This document shows positions 23,007 to 31,223 of a stretch of 64,000 nucleotides of DNA, one piece after another (position 1 is the stretch's first letter; each line of letters starts with the position of its first letter). Source of the stretch: Micromonospora tarapacensis (GTDB taxonomy: Bacteria; Actinomycetota; Actinomycetes; Mycobacteriales; Micromonosporaceae); the NCBI RefSeq assembly GCF_019697375.1, contig NZ_JAHCDI010000003.1, positions 248,001 to 312,000 of the forward strand, given 5' to 3'. The position numbers and the translations under genes are program-made. The notes under the pieces were generated by a model. The model had not been told where the DNA came from and searched no databases. It saw only the letters and a program-made list of their open reading frames with translations.

Positions 23007-23792
23007 GTGGACCGCTACGCGAGATGGAACGCCCTGCTCGAAATGCTGACCGACTCCGGTCGGGTCACCGTCGAGGAGGCCGCCGGGCGGCTGGACGTCT
23101 CTCAGGCGACCATCCGGCGGGATTTCGACCAGCTCGCCCAGCAGCAGATGATCACCCGCACCCGGGGTGGGGCGGTCGCCAACGGGGTCTCGTACGACCT
23201 GCCACTGCGTTACAAGACGGCCAAGCACTCGGCAGAGAAGCAGCGGATCGGCGCCGCCGCGGCGGCACTCGTCTCGCCCGGCACCGTGGTCGGCCTCAAC
23301 GGCGGCACCACCAGCACTGAGGTGGCCCGGGCGCTGGCCGTCCGGCCGGACCTCAACACCAATGCCGAGGGCGCCCAGTTGACCGTGGTCACCAACGCGT
23401 TGAACATCGCGAACGAGCTGCTGGTCCGCTCCCGGATGAAGGTCGTGGTGGCCGGCGGGGTGGTGCGGCCGAAGTCGTTCGAGCTGGTCGGGCCGCTGGG
23501 CGGAGCGCTGCTGCGCGAGGTCACCCTGGACGTGGCGCTGCTCGGCGTGGACGCGATCGACCCGCAACTCGGCGCCGCCGCCCACCACGAGGGTGAGGCG
23601 GCGATGAACAACCTGATGGTGGTCCGGGCCAAGCGGGTCGTCATCATCGCCGACTCGTCCAAGCTGGGCGGTCACGCCTTCGCCCGGATCTGCCCGGTGG
23701 ACCGGGTCGAGACGCTGGTCACCGACTCGGGTGCCGCGCCCGAGGTGGTCGACGCCTTCCGGGTCGCCGGCGTCCACGTCATCTGTGCCTGA
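23007..23792 (+). CDS. DeoR-family transcriptional regulator (261 aa)
   Basis: GTG at 23007 follows GGAGG. The N-terminal HTH reads 'MLTDSGRVTVEEAAGRLDVS' then 'QATIRRDFDQLAQQQMITRT', the standard DeoR DNA-binding domain. The C-terminal sensor domain has 'GTVVGLNGGTTSTEVARAL', 'VVTNALNIANELL' and 'CPVDRVETLVTDSGA', the phosphosugar-binding pattern of the family. It is divergent from the SIS-ROK-NagA operon and probably represses it until a sugar phosphate binds. Confidence 0.92.
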   Translation: MDRYARWNALLEMLTDSGRVTVEEAAGRLDVSQATIRRDFDQLAQQQMITRTRGGAVANGVSYDLPLRYKTAKHSAEKQRIGAAAAALVSPGTVVGLNGGTTSTEVARALAVRPDLNTNAEGAQLTVVTNALNIANELLVRSRMKVVVAGGVVRPKSFELVGPLGGALLREVTLDVALLGVDAIDPQLGAAAHHEGEAAMNNLMVVRAKRVVIIADSSKLGGHAFARICPVDRVETLVTDSGAAPEVVDAFRVAGVHVICA

Positions 23793-23834
23793 GGCGCGAC
23801 GAAAGACCCACCGACAGGTTTCCTCCGGCGTGGC

Positions 23835-23868
23835 GGTGTATACCGGGCATTGCCTTCCGGTGCATACC
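23835..23868. promoter_or_regulatory. Candidate operator: repeated GGTGYATACC
   Basis: GGTGTATACC (23835-23844) and GGTGCATACC (23859-23868) lie 24 bases apart, upstream of the ABC transporter genes. A weaker relative TGGTGTC follows. The spacing of just over two helical turns suits two dimers of one regulator, for example a GntR/YtrA type, but no regulator gene is adjacent. Confidence 0.4.
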
Positions 23869-23915
23869 ACGTATGGTGTCGGTCGTCACCCACACACCTA
23901 CGGGGGAGGTGCAGC

Positions 23916-24926
23916 TTGCCAGCTGTCCTGGAAATCGAAGGTCTACGAAAGACGTACCGAAGTCGACGACGCGGCACCCGCAACGCCCTGGACGGCTTCG
24001 ACATGCGGGTCGAAGCGGGGCAGGTGCACGGCTTCCTCGGGCCCAACGGCTCCGGCAAGACCACCACGCTGCGTACGCTGCTCGGCCTGATCCGGCCCGA
24101 CGGCGGCCGGATGGTGATCCTCGGGCACGAGGTGCCCGCCCAGCTGGACCAGGTCGCCTGGCAGGTCGGCGCGATCGTGGAGAGCCCGCAGTTCTTCCCG
24201 CACTTCAGCGCGCGGGACACGCTGTCGCTGCTGGCCGGCGCCGGTGACCTGCCTGCCCAGCGGGTCGACGAGGTGCTGGAACTGGTCGGCCTGCGCGAGC
24301 GGGCCGGCGAACGGGTCAAGACGTACTCCCTCGGCATGAAGCAGCGGCTCGCCGTCGCGTCGGCCCTGCTGAAGAACCCCCGGCTGCTGATCCTGGACGA
24401 GCCGGCCAACGGCCTCGACCCGGGCGGCATCCGGGAGATGCGCACGCTGATGCGCGACCTCGCCGAGTCGGGGATGACGGTGGTGCTCTCCAGCCACATC
24501 CTCGGCGAGATCCAGCTGATCTGCGACTCGGTCACCATCATCTCGCTGGGCCGGCGGGTCGCCTTCGGGCCGGTCGAGGAGGTGCTGGCGCAACACTCGT
24601 CCGGCGCCGTCCGGGTGCGCCTGGAGGCGGTCACCGACCTGCCGGTCGCCGCCACCGCGCTGACCCGCGCCGGGGTACGGGTCACCACCAACCCGGACCA
24701 TCTGATGCTCGCCGGGGTGGACAAGCCGGCCACGGTCACCCGGTTGCTCGCCGAGCAGGGCCTCTACGTCAGCGAACTCGCGCCGATCGCGGTCGACCTG
24801 GAGAGCGTCTTCCTCGAACTGACCGCCACCGCGCCGGTACCCGGCCAGCACCGGCAGGTCGACCAGTCCGTACGAGTCGACGGGGCGGAGCCTTCCGCGT
24901 CCGCCGGAGGAGGTTGGGGCGCGTGA
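23916..24926 (+). CDS. ABC transporter ATP-binding protein (336 aa)
   Basis: TTG at 23916 has a strong GGGGGAGG 6 bases upstream. Walker A 'GFLGPNGSGKTTTLRTLLGL', signature 'YSLGMKQRLAVASALLKNP', Walker B 'LLILDEPANGLDPGG' and the switch His in 'VVLSSHILGEI' are all intact. The C-terminal ~100 residues are the accessory domain of ABC-2 exporter ATPases, with an extra polar tail of about 30 residues. The gene overlaps its permease as GTGA. It probably powers export of a lipid, peptide or drug. Confidence 0.92.
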   Translation: MPAVLEIEGLRKTYRSRRRGTRNALDGFDMRVEAGQVHGFLGPNGSGKTTTLRTLLGLIRPDGGRMVILGHEVPAQLDQVAWQVGAIVESPQFFPHFSARDTLSLLAGAGDLPAQRVDEVLELVGLRERAGERVKTYSLGMKQRLAVASALLKNPRLLILDEPANGLDPGGIREMRTLMRDLAESGMTVVLSSHILGEIQLICDSVTIISLGRRVAFGPVEEVLAQHSSGAVRVRLEAVTDLPVAATALTRAGVRVTTNPDHLMLAGVDKPATVTRLLAEQGLYVSELAPIAVDLESVFLELTATAPVPGQHRQVDQSVRVDGAEPSASAGGGWGA

Positions 24927-25936
24927 GTCTCTTCCGTACCGAGTTGCGCCGGCTGGCCAAGCGGCGCTTCGCCCGCTGGATGACGGCGGGGGGCCTGCTG
25001 GTGCTGGTCCTCGTGGCCGCGGGCATGTTCTTCAGCAACCAGAAGATCGGCCCCGAGCAGTGGGCCGCGGCCGAACGGCGCGCCGAACAGCAGTACCAGG
25101 AGCAGGTCCGCTGGGCCGAGACGGAACGCGCCAACTGCGAGCGGGCGAAGGCGTCGGGCGCCAACGTCGACTACTACCCGCCCGACTGTGCCGACATCAG
25201 CCCGCCGCCCCGCGAGTCGATCGAGGCAGAGTGGTTCCTGCCGTCGACCTTCGACTTCCGGGAGACCTTCGGGGAACTGCTGATCCCGCTCGCCGCGATC
25301 CTGGGCATGGTCGGCTTCGTGGTCGGCGCCTCCTTCGTCGGCGCCGAGTGGAACACCGGCGGCATGATGAACCTGCTGCTCTGGCGCCCCAAGCGACTGA
25401 CCGTCCTGCTGACCAAGCTGGGCGCGCTGCTCACCGGGCTGGTAGCGCTCGCCCTGCCCGCCACCGCGGCCTGGTTCGGCAGCATGTGGCTGATCGCCAA
25501 CTGGCGCGGGAGCACCGCCGGGATGACCTCGGGAACCTGGCAGTCGTTCCTGCTCACCGGGTTGCGCGGCATCGTGCTGGCGCTGGTCGCGGCCACGGTG
25601 GGCTTCGCCCTGGCCTCGCTCGGCCGGCACACCGCGATGGCGCTCGGTGGGGCGATCGCGGTCATGGTGGTCGGCCAGGTCGGGCTCGGCATCCTGCTGG
25701 AGATCGCCGGGGTCCGCTTCGCCGAGGCGTGGCTGCTGCCCACGTACGCGTTGGCCTGGATGACCAAGACGATCACCTTGCAGGACTGGCGGTCCTGCAA
25801 CGCCACGTACACCGGTGAGTGTCAGCCGGCCACGCTGGACATCACCTGGCAGCACTCGTCGGTGCTGTTCACGGCCGGGGTCGTGCTCTTCCTCGGCGCG
25901 GCGCTGTGGGCGATGCGCCGGCGGGACATCACCTGA
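24923..25936 (+). CDS. ABC-2 type permease (337 aa)
   Basis: GTG at 24923 follows GGAGGAGG and overlaps the ATPase stop as GTGA. Six hydrophobic segments are visible. A first helix ('ARWMTAGGLLVLVLVAAGMFF') is followed by a long extracytoplasmic loop of ~75 residues with two cysteines. 'LIPLAAILGMVGFVVGASFVGAEWNTGGMMNLL' holds the conserved GAEW-like ABC-2 motif. The C-terminal 'ALWAMRRRDIT' is typical of this family. It forms an exporter with the upstream ATPase. Confidence 0.9.
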   Translation: MSLFRTELRRLAKRRFARWMTAGGLLVLVLVAAGMFFSNQKIGPEQWAAAERRAEQQYQEQVRWAETERANCERAKASGANVDYYPPDCADISPPPRESIEAEWFLPSTFDFRETFGELLIPLAAILGMVGFVVGASFVGAEWNTGGMMNLLLWRPKRLTVLLTKLGALLTGLVALALPATAAWFGSMWLIANWRGSTAGMTSGTWQSFLLTGLRGIVLALVAATVGFALASLGRHTAMALGGAIAVMVVGQVGLGILLEIAGVRFAEAWLLPTYALAWMTKTITLQDWRSCNATYTGECQPATLDITWQHSSVLFTAGVVLFLGAALWAMRRRDIT

Positions 25937-25943
25937 GACGACG

Positions 25944-26014
25944 GTGGGCGCGACCGGGGTGCCGGTCGCGCCCACCTCGCCGGCATCCGGCCGTGCACGG
26001 GGACGGCCGGATGC
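25944..26014 (+). terminator. Two adjacent perfect hairpins after the ABC operon
   Basis: The first hairpin has 14-bp arms GTGGGCGCGACCGG (25944-25957) and CCGGTCGCGCCCAC (25962-25975) with a 4-base loop. The second has 12-bp arms GCATCCGGCCGT (25983-25994) and ACGGCCGGATGC (26003-26014). Neither is followed by a T-run. Together they likely end the ABC transcript. Confidence 0.65.
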
Positions 26015-26106
26015 GCGCCGCGCCGGGGTGCGCCGGGTGGCGGCCCTGGCTAGGCTGGGAGGCCCGGTTGGCCGTCGCCCGTGCCGGCCGCCCCGTGAGG
26101 AGTCCC

Positions 26107-26559
26107 ATGCAGCCCGCCGACGCCACCCCGGCAGCGCCGACCGGCCCGGACGCCGTCACGGTGCCGCCGCCGAGGTCGGCCCCCGAGGTGGAGTCGGCCC
26201 CGGCGTTCGGTGACCCGGAGGACAGCGCGCCCGGTGACGCCTCGCCGGACGACCCCGGCCGGGTCGGTGCCGCCGATGCCGGTGTGCGGGACAGCCCCGC
26301 GGCCGGTGCCGGCACGCCGGACGGCGGGCTCGGTGAGCGGGAGCGGGAGGTCCTCGCCTTCGAGCGGCAGTGGTGGCGGCACGCCGGCGCCAAGGAGCAG
26401 GCCATCCGGGACCGCTTCGGGCTCTCCGCCACCCGCTACTACCAGCTGTTGAACACGCTGCTGGACAACCCGGCGGCGCTGGCCGCCGATCCGGTGCTGG
26501 TCGGCCGGCTGATCCGGCTGCGCGCCTCCCGCGCCCGTAACCGGCGCCGCATTTCCTAG
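26107..26559 (+). CDS. DUF3263 protein (150 aa)
   Basis: ATG at 26107 follows GAGGAG. The first ~75 residues are low-complexity (Pro, Ala, Asp). Residues ~76-150 are the DUF3263 domain: 'LGEREREVLAFERQWWRHAGAKEQAIRDRFGLSATRYYQLLN' with a helix-turn-helix feel, ending in a basic stretch 'RLRASRARNRRRIS'. The family is conserved in actinobacteria and is usually described as a small DNA-binding-like protein of unknown role. The long N-terminal extension is unusual. Confidence 0.85.
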   Translation: MQPADATPAAPTGPDAVTVPPPRSAPEVESAPAFGDPEDSAPGDASPDDPGRVGAADAGVRDSPAAGAGTPDGGLGEREREVLAFERQWWRHAGAKEQAIRDRFGLSATRYYQLLNTLLDNPAALAADPVLVGRLIRLRASRARNRRRIS

Positions 26560-26572
26560 CCGAGCTCCGGGC

Positions 26573-26613
26573 GATCTTGGTGCAAATCTCTGGGGGCCAG
26601 CCGTACCAAGATC
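26573..26613. repeat. Intergenic palindrome, family B, copy 1 (AGATCTTGG core)
   Basis: Arms GATCTTGGT (26573-26581) and ACCAAGATC (26605-26613) flank a 23-base loop. The right side continues as CCAAGATCTGCG, identical to the right arm edge of the hairpin at 41740-41788. It lies in the 124-base gap after the DUF3263 gene. Confidence 0.6.
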
Positions 26614-26683
26614 TGCGACGGGTGGCCAGGATCGGCGAATGCCGGACCATGGGGTGGGTAGCCAGGGTGCGGAGGTGGCGGCG

Positions 26684-27655
26684 ATGACCGGAGGCGGCAC
26701 CGCGCAACCGAGGCGGACGGCGCACGCGACCTACCCGCCGGGAGAGCCCGGGTTGCCCGAGGCGGTCCCGGCGGAACGCCGGCGGGGCGTGGCGGTCGGT
26801 GCCGCGCCGACCATGCGGGTACGCTCCGCCTCCGCGCCGCCGCCGGGCCGGGCGGCCAACGAGGATCTGGTGTTCCGGTTCGGCCCGCTGGTCGGCGTGC
26901 TGGACGGCGCGACCGTGCCGGAGGGCTTCGACACCGGCTGCGTGCACGGGCCGCAGTGGTACGTCCGGCACCTTGCCGCCCGGCTGGGCCTGGCCGAGGC
27001 GGCTCGCCCGGCCGCGACCCTGGTGAGCAACCTGGCCGCGGCGATCCTCGGCGTCCGCGCCGACCACGGCGGGCAGTGCGACCTTGATCATCCCGGCACC
27101 TTGTCGAGCACCGTGTGCCTGCTGCGCGACGGCGGCGACCAGGTCGACTATCTGGTGCTCTGCGACAGCCCGCTGGTGCTCGACACCGGCGGCCGGGTCG
27201 ACGTGGTGGTCGACGACCGGCTGGCCGCCTCGGTGGCCCGCCTGCGCGCCACCGCCACCGCGCTGCCCGAGTCGGCCGACCGGGCCACCCGGTTCCGGCA
27301 CGCCGTCACCGCGCAGCGGGAGCAGATGAACCGTACGCACGGTTACTGGGTCGCCGCCGCGGACCCCGAGGCGGCGTACCACTCGGTGGTGGGGACGCTG
27401 CCGCTGCGCGGGTCGGCCACACTGCGCCGGGCGGTGCTGCTCACCGACGGGGCCTCCGCCGCCGTCGAGGAGTTCGGGCTGTTCGACTGGACCGGCCTGC
27501 TCGACCTGGTGACCGCCGACGGGCCGGGCGCACTGATCGAGCGGGTGCGGGCCGCCGAGCGGGACCATCCGGACCGGCTGCGCCGGCACAAACCGGCGGA
27601 CGACGCCTCGGCCGTGTACTGCGAGTTCACCCGGCCGGATGACCGCAACGCGTGA
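26684..27655 (+). CDS. PP2C-like protein phosphatase (about 323 aa)
   Basis: I prefer ATG at 26684, which has GGAGG 8 bases upstream; a longer frame from 26639 has no such site. The core shows a PPM/PP2C pattern: 'GPLVGVLDGATVPEGFDTGC' (first metal Asp), 'HPGTLSSTVCLLRDGGDQVDYLVLCDSPLVL', 'RAVLLTDGASAAVEEFGLFDW' (second Asp) and 'HKPADDASAVYCEF' (final Asp). Some conserved glycines are changed (DGAT instead of DGMGG), so it belongs to a divergent subgroup. It may dephosphorylate proteins; no kinase is adjacent. Confidence 0.75.
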   Translation: MTGGGTAQPRRTAHATYPPGEPGLPEAVPAERRRGVAVGAAPTMRVRSASAPPPGRAANEDLVFRFGPLVGVLDGATVPEGFDTGCVHGPQWYVRHLAARLGLAEAARPAATLVSNLAAAILGVRADHGGQCDLDHPGTLSSTVCLLRDGGDQVDYLVLCDSPLVLDTGGRVDVVVDDRLAASVARLRATATALPESADRATRFRHAVTAQREQMNRTHGYWVAAADPEAAYHSVVGTLPLRGSATLRRAVLLTDGASAAVEEFGLFDWTGLLDLVTADGPGALIERVRAAERDHPDRLRRHKPADDASAVYCEFTRPDDRNA

Positions 27656-27680
27656 GCCGGGGGCGGAAACTCGGCCCGAC

Positions 27681-27713
27681 CGGCCGGTCCTGCGTCCCCG
27701 GAGGGGCCGGCCG
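27681..27713 (+). terminator. GC-rich hairpin after the phosphatase gene
   Basis: CGGCCGGTCC (27681-27690) pairs with GGGGCCGGCCG (27703-27713) with one T-G pair. It sits between two genes on the same strand and could end the phosphatase transcript. Confidence 0.5.
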
Positions 27714-27761
27714 TCGCCAACCGGGTGGACTTGTGCCGGCAGGCGCGGAAGACTGCGGCAC

Positions 27762-28268
27762 GTGACGGGTGCGGTCCGGTTGGAGCCGGTGGACGAGCAG
27801 AACCTCGAACCGCTGCTCTCCGTAGCGGTCGCCGAGGCCGAGCCGACTGACGTGATGCCGCCCGTGACGGCGCCGGCCGGCTGGTCGCACGCCCGGCGGG
27901 CGGCGTTCCGGGAATTCCACCGGGCCAGCTTCGGTGGCCTCGACGCGCCCACCCGCACCGCGATGTACGCGATCGTGGCCGGCGGCGAGGTGGTCGGCAT
28001 GATCCGGATGAGCCGGCGGGACGAGCCCGACGTCGCCGAGGTGGGGATGTGGCTCGGCCGGTCGGCCCGTGGGCAGGGCATCGGCCCGGCGGCGGTGCGG
28101 GAGCTGTTGAACCTGGCGGCGGCGGCCGGCATGCGGGTGGTGGTGGCGGACGCGTCGTCGGAGAACCGCGCGGCGCTGGCCGTGCTCGAGAAGTGCGGCG
28201 CGAAGCTGCGCGAGGACGACAACCGGGTCTACGCCGAGATCTCCCTGGACAACACGCCGCCCTGTTGA
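27762..28268 (+). CDS. GNAT-family acetyltransferase (168 aa)
   Basis: GTG at 27762 opens 'TGAVRLEPVDEQNLEPLLSV'. Motif A reads 'VGMWLGRSARGQGIGPAAVRELLNLA' (RGxGxG-like, the acetyl-CoA loop), followed by 'MRVVVADASSENRAALAVLEKCGAK', the classical motif B of RimJ/RimL-type GNATs. It should transfer an acetyl group from acetyl-CoA to an amine, possibly a protein N terminus. It converges on the AAA gene with six bases between stops. Confidence 0.88.
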   Translation: MTGAVRLEPVDEQNLEPLLSVAVAEAEPTDVMPPVTAPAGWSHARRAAFREFHRASFGGLDAPTRTAMYAIVAGGEVVGMIRMSRRDEPDVAEVGMWLGRSARGQGIGPAAVRELLNLAAAAGMRVVVADASSENRAALAVLEKCGAKLREDDNRVYAEISLDNTPPC

Positions 28269-28274
28269 GGGCGC

Positions 28275-30632
28275 TCAACCACGCTGCTCCGCGTACGCCG
28301 CCAGCCAGGCCACCTGGGCCGGATCCAGCGAGGGTCGCACCCTCGCCCGGGCCGTGGCGACGTGCGCGGCGGTGACCGTGGCGGCGGCCAGCGACTCGCG
28401 CATCGCGGCCAACGCCGCCTCCCGGACCAGGGCCGCGCAGTCGGCGGCCGAGAAGCCGTCCAGTTCCGCGCCGAGCGCGGCGAGGTCGACGTCCCGGGCG
28501 AGCGGCACGTTGCGCGCGGCGACCCGCAGGACCTCCGCCCGTGCCCGCTCGTCCGGCGGCGGCACGTAGACCAGCCGCTCCAACCGCCCGGGCCGCAGCA
28601 GCGCCGGGTCGACCAGGTCGGGGCGGTTCGTCGCGCCGACGACCACGACGTTGCGCAGCACCTCGGCCCCGTCCAACTCGGTCAGCAACGCGGCCACCAC
28701 CCGGTCGGTGGTGCCACCGTCGGTCGCCTGGCCGCGCACCGGAGCCAGGGCGTCCACCTCGTCCAGGAAGATCAGCGTCGGTGCGGCCTCCCGGGCACGG
28801 CGGAACAGTTCGCGTACCGCGCGTTCGCTCTCGCCGACCCATTTGGACAGCAGCTCCGCGCCCTTGACCGACAGCACGTTGGCCCGGCCGGACCCGGCCA
28901 ACGCGGTGACCAGATAGGTCTTGCCGCAACCCGGAGGGCCGTAGAGCAGCACCCCGCGCGGGGGCTGCACGCCGAGCCGGGCGAACGTGTCCGGGTAGGT
29001 CAGCGGCCACAGCACCGACTCGGTCAACGTCTGCTTGACCTCCACCAGGTCACCTACGTCATCGAGGCTCACCCGGGCCAGTTCGAGGCTGGCGGCGGCC
29101 ATGGTGGTCGGCCGCACCACCTCCAGGGCGGTGGTGAAGTCTGCCATCAGCACCGTCGGTGTCTGCACCGACTTCTGGCGCAGGGCCGCGCGTACCCCAG
29201 CCTCGCGGACCAGCGCGGCCAGGTCGGCGGCGACGAAACCGGGGGTACGCGCGGCGACCTCGTCCAGCCGCACGTCGTCGGCGAGCGGCACCGGTCGGGT
29301 GAGCACGGTCAGCTGCTCGCGGCGCCGGGCGGCGTCGGGCAGCGGCACGTCGATCCGCAGCGAGAGCAGGTCCGGGGCGCGTAGCGCCGGATCGACGGCC
29401 TCCGGCCGGCTGGTGGTGCCGACCACCGCGGCCCCGGCCCGGACGATCTCGGCCGCGCACTGGCGGAACACGGTCGGCACCGGCCCCGCGGTGTCCGCGG
29501 GAGCCAGTGCCTCCACGTCGGTGACCAGCAGCACGGCCGGCCCGCCGGCCAACACCTCGGCCGTCACCGTGCGCAGCCGCGCGGCGGCCGAGGAGTTGCT
29601 CAGCGCCGCGACCTCGGGCGCCCAGAGCGGGTGTACCCGGGCACCGATCTGGGCGGCCACCGCGTGGACCAGCGCCGCCTTGCCCGAGCCGGCCGGCCCG
29701 CCGACCAGCACCCCCAGTGCCACGGCGGTGCCCAACCGGCCGAGCACCTCCCGGTGGTGGAAGCCGAGGTCGAGCAGCTCGGTCAACTGCTCGGCCTGCG
29801 ACCGCAGGCCGGGGAGTTCGTCCACCGACGGCACGTCCCGCGGACCCGACTCGGTGCCGGTCCGGTCGGTGCCCGCGGCCCCTGGGCCGAGGCCGGCCCG
29901 GGTGGTTCCCGGACCCCGCGCGCCGGTCCAGGAACGGGTGCCGGCGCCGGCCGCGTCAACCGTCGACCAGCGGTCCGTTCCGCCGGCCACCGGGCGGCCA
30001 CCCGGGTTGCCGGCCGGCGGCCGGCCGCCCGGCCCGGTGCCGGGATCGGCGTGGGTGGCGTGGCCACGTTCCCAGCCGACGACCGTCTCCATGGTGACCA
30101 GTGCGCCCGGGTCGGGCTCGGCGGCGACGACCCGCAGCAGGGTGCTGGTCCACGCGTAGCCGACCCGGGTGGAGAGGCTTCGCCGGGCGGCCTCGACCAG
30201 CGTGCGGGTCGAGGCGTCCGGCAACACGTCCTGCGGGAGCAGCGAGACGTCGTCCCCGGCGGTGACCACCTTGCCGAGCAGCGCCAGCCGCAGCATCTCC
30301 GGGGAGACCACCGCGACGACCTCCGCCGGCCCGGCCAGCCGTACCCGGCGTGCCGCGGTGACCGGTGCGGGGCTCACCAGCACCTGCCCGCCGTCGCGCA
30401 CCCCGAGGTTGCCCAGCATCAGGTCGTCGGCGTGCAGCAGGGCGGCGCTCGCCGTCGGCTCGGCCGCCGCGACGATGCCGCCGGTCAGCCGCCGGCCGGC
30501 CAGCCGCACCGGGTCGCCGGGCCGCAGCGCGAGCGCGGTGAGCGCCTCCGGGTGCACCCGGACGATGCCCCGGCGGGCGTCCAGCGCGGCCGGCCGCAGG
30601 CTCGCGATCAAGGTCAGCTCGGGTTCGCCCAC
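28275..30632 (-). CDS. Cdc48-like AAA+ ATPase with two AAA domains (785 aa)
   Basis: ATG at 30632. Residues ~1-190 form an N domain with Cdc48/ARC-like beta structure ('VRVHPEALTALALRPGDPVRLAG'). A Gly/Pro-rich linker (~195-265) follows. AAA domain 1 (~residue 310) has a degenerate Walker A 'GGPAGSGKAAL' (Ala instead of Ser/Thr) and Walker B 'VLLVTDVEAL' without the Glu. AAA domain 2 has intact 'YGPPGCGKTYLVTALAG' (~565), 'LIFLDEVDALAPVRG' and the arginine-finger region '[20 protein letters not shown]'. It likely unfolds or remodels proteins with domain 2 as the motor. It follows the conservon in the same direction. Confidence 0.9.
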   Translation of the reverse strand: MGEPELTLIASLRPAALDARRGIVRVHPEALTALALRPGDPVRLAGRRLTGGIVAAAEPTASAALLHADDLMLGNLGVRDGGQVLVSPAPVTAARRVRLAGPAEVVAVVSPEMLRLALLGKVVTAGDDVSLLPQDVLPDASTRTLVEAARRSLSTRVGYAWTSTLLRVVAAEPDPGALVTMETVVGWERGHATHADPGTGPGGRPPAGNPGGRPVAGGTDRWSTVDAAGAGTRSWTGARGPGTTRAGLGPGAAGTDRTGTESGPRDVPSVDELPGLRSQAEQLTELLDLGFHHREVLGRLGTAVALGVLVGGPAGSGKAALVHAVAAQIGARVHPLWAPEVAALSNSSAAARLRTVTAEVLAGGPAVLLVTDVEALAPADTAGPVPTVFRQCAAEIVRAGAAVVGTTSRPEAVDPALRAPDLLSLRIDVPLPDAARRREQLTVLTRPVPLADDVRLDEVAARTPGFVAADLAALVREAGVRAALRQKSVQTPTVLMADFTTALEVVRPTTMAAASLELARVSLDDVGDLVEVKQTLTESVLWPLTYPDTFARLGVQPPRGVLLYGPPGCGKTYLVTALAGSGRANVLSVKGAELLSKWVGESERAVRELFRRAREAAPTLIFLDEVDALAPVRGQATDGGTTDRVVAALLTELDGAEVLRNVVVVGATNRPDLVDPALLRPGRLERLVYVPPPDERARAEVLRVAARNVPLARDVDLAALGAELDGFSAADCAALVREAALAAMRESLAAATVTAAHVATARARVRPSLDPAQVAWLAAYAEQRG

Positions 30633-30669
30633 CGCCCGACCCTAGTCGGCCCGGTCATGCCTCGTCCGG

Positions 30670-31182
30670 TCAGGCCGGTGGCTCCTCCCCGGTGAGCAGG
30701 GACGGGTCGCGGCGGATCAGTTCGGCCAGCCGGGCCGCCGGGTCCGCGCTCACGTCCTGGGCGGAGGACCAGCCGGGTACGGTGTTGGCCGACATCGGCC
30801 AGGCCGGCGGCGGCGTGGCGGGCTGCGCGGTCACCGTCACCGCCTGGTCGACCCAGGCCACCCTCAGGTCGTACGCCTGCCCGTCGTGCTCGACCCGGGC
30901 GGTGACGGCCGACCCCGGATGTGCCGCGACGGCCACGCGCAGCGCCTCGGCGACCTCCTCCACCACGTGCCGGGGCGGTGCCTCGTGGGCCGGCTCGTGG
31001 GTGCCGGCCCAGCCGGGCCCCGCGTTGCGGCCGTCGGCCCGGCGTTCCCCGAAGCCGGGCGCCCGGTCCGGCTGTGGCCCGGACGGCTCCCCGGTCGCCG
31101 TGGCCGGTTCCGTAGACCGTCGGCGCAGCGCCTCCTCGCGCCGGCGCATCCGGGCCAGGGTCTCGTCCAGTCCGCCTCTCAT
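30670..31182 (-). CDS. Unknown acidic/Pro-rich protein (170 aa) next to the conservon
   Basis: ATG at 31182. The N-terminal 25 residues form a charged helix ('GGLDETLARMRRREEALRRR'). A low-complexity middle follows, then 'HVVEEVAEALRVAVAAHPGSAVTARVEHDGQAYDLRVAWVDQAVTVTAQP', which reads as a small alpha/beta domain. I recognise no family. It lies 41 bases downstream of the GTPase gene and 37 bases upstream of the AAA gene, so it probably belongs to the same transcript. Confidence 0.65.
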   Translation of the reverse strand: MRGGLDETLARMRRREEALRRRSTEPATATGEPSGPQPDRAPGFGERRADGRNAGPGWAGTHEPAHEAPPRHVVEEVAEALRVAVAAHPGSAVTARVEHDGQAYDLRVAWVDQAVTVTAQPATPPPAWPMSANTVPGWSSAQDVSADPAARLAELIRRDPSLLTGEEPPA

Positions 31183-31223
31183 CCGCCTCACCCCTTCCCA
31201 CGAGGGGCCGCGAGCCGGTCGGC

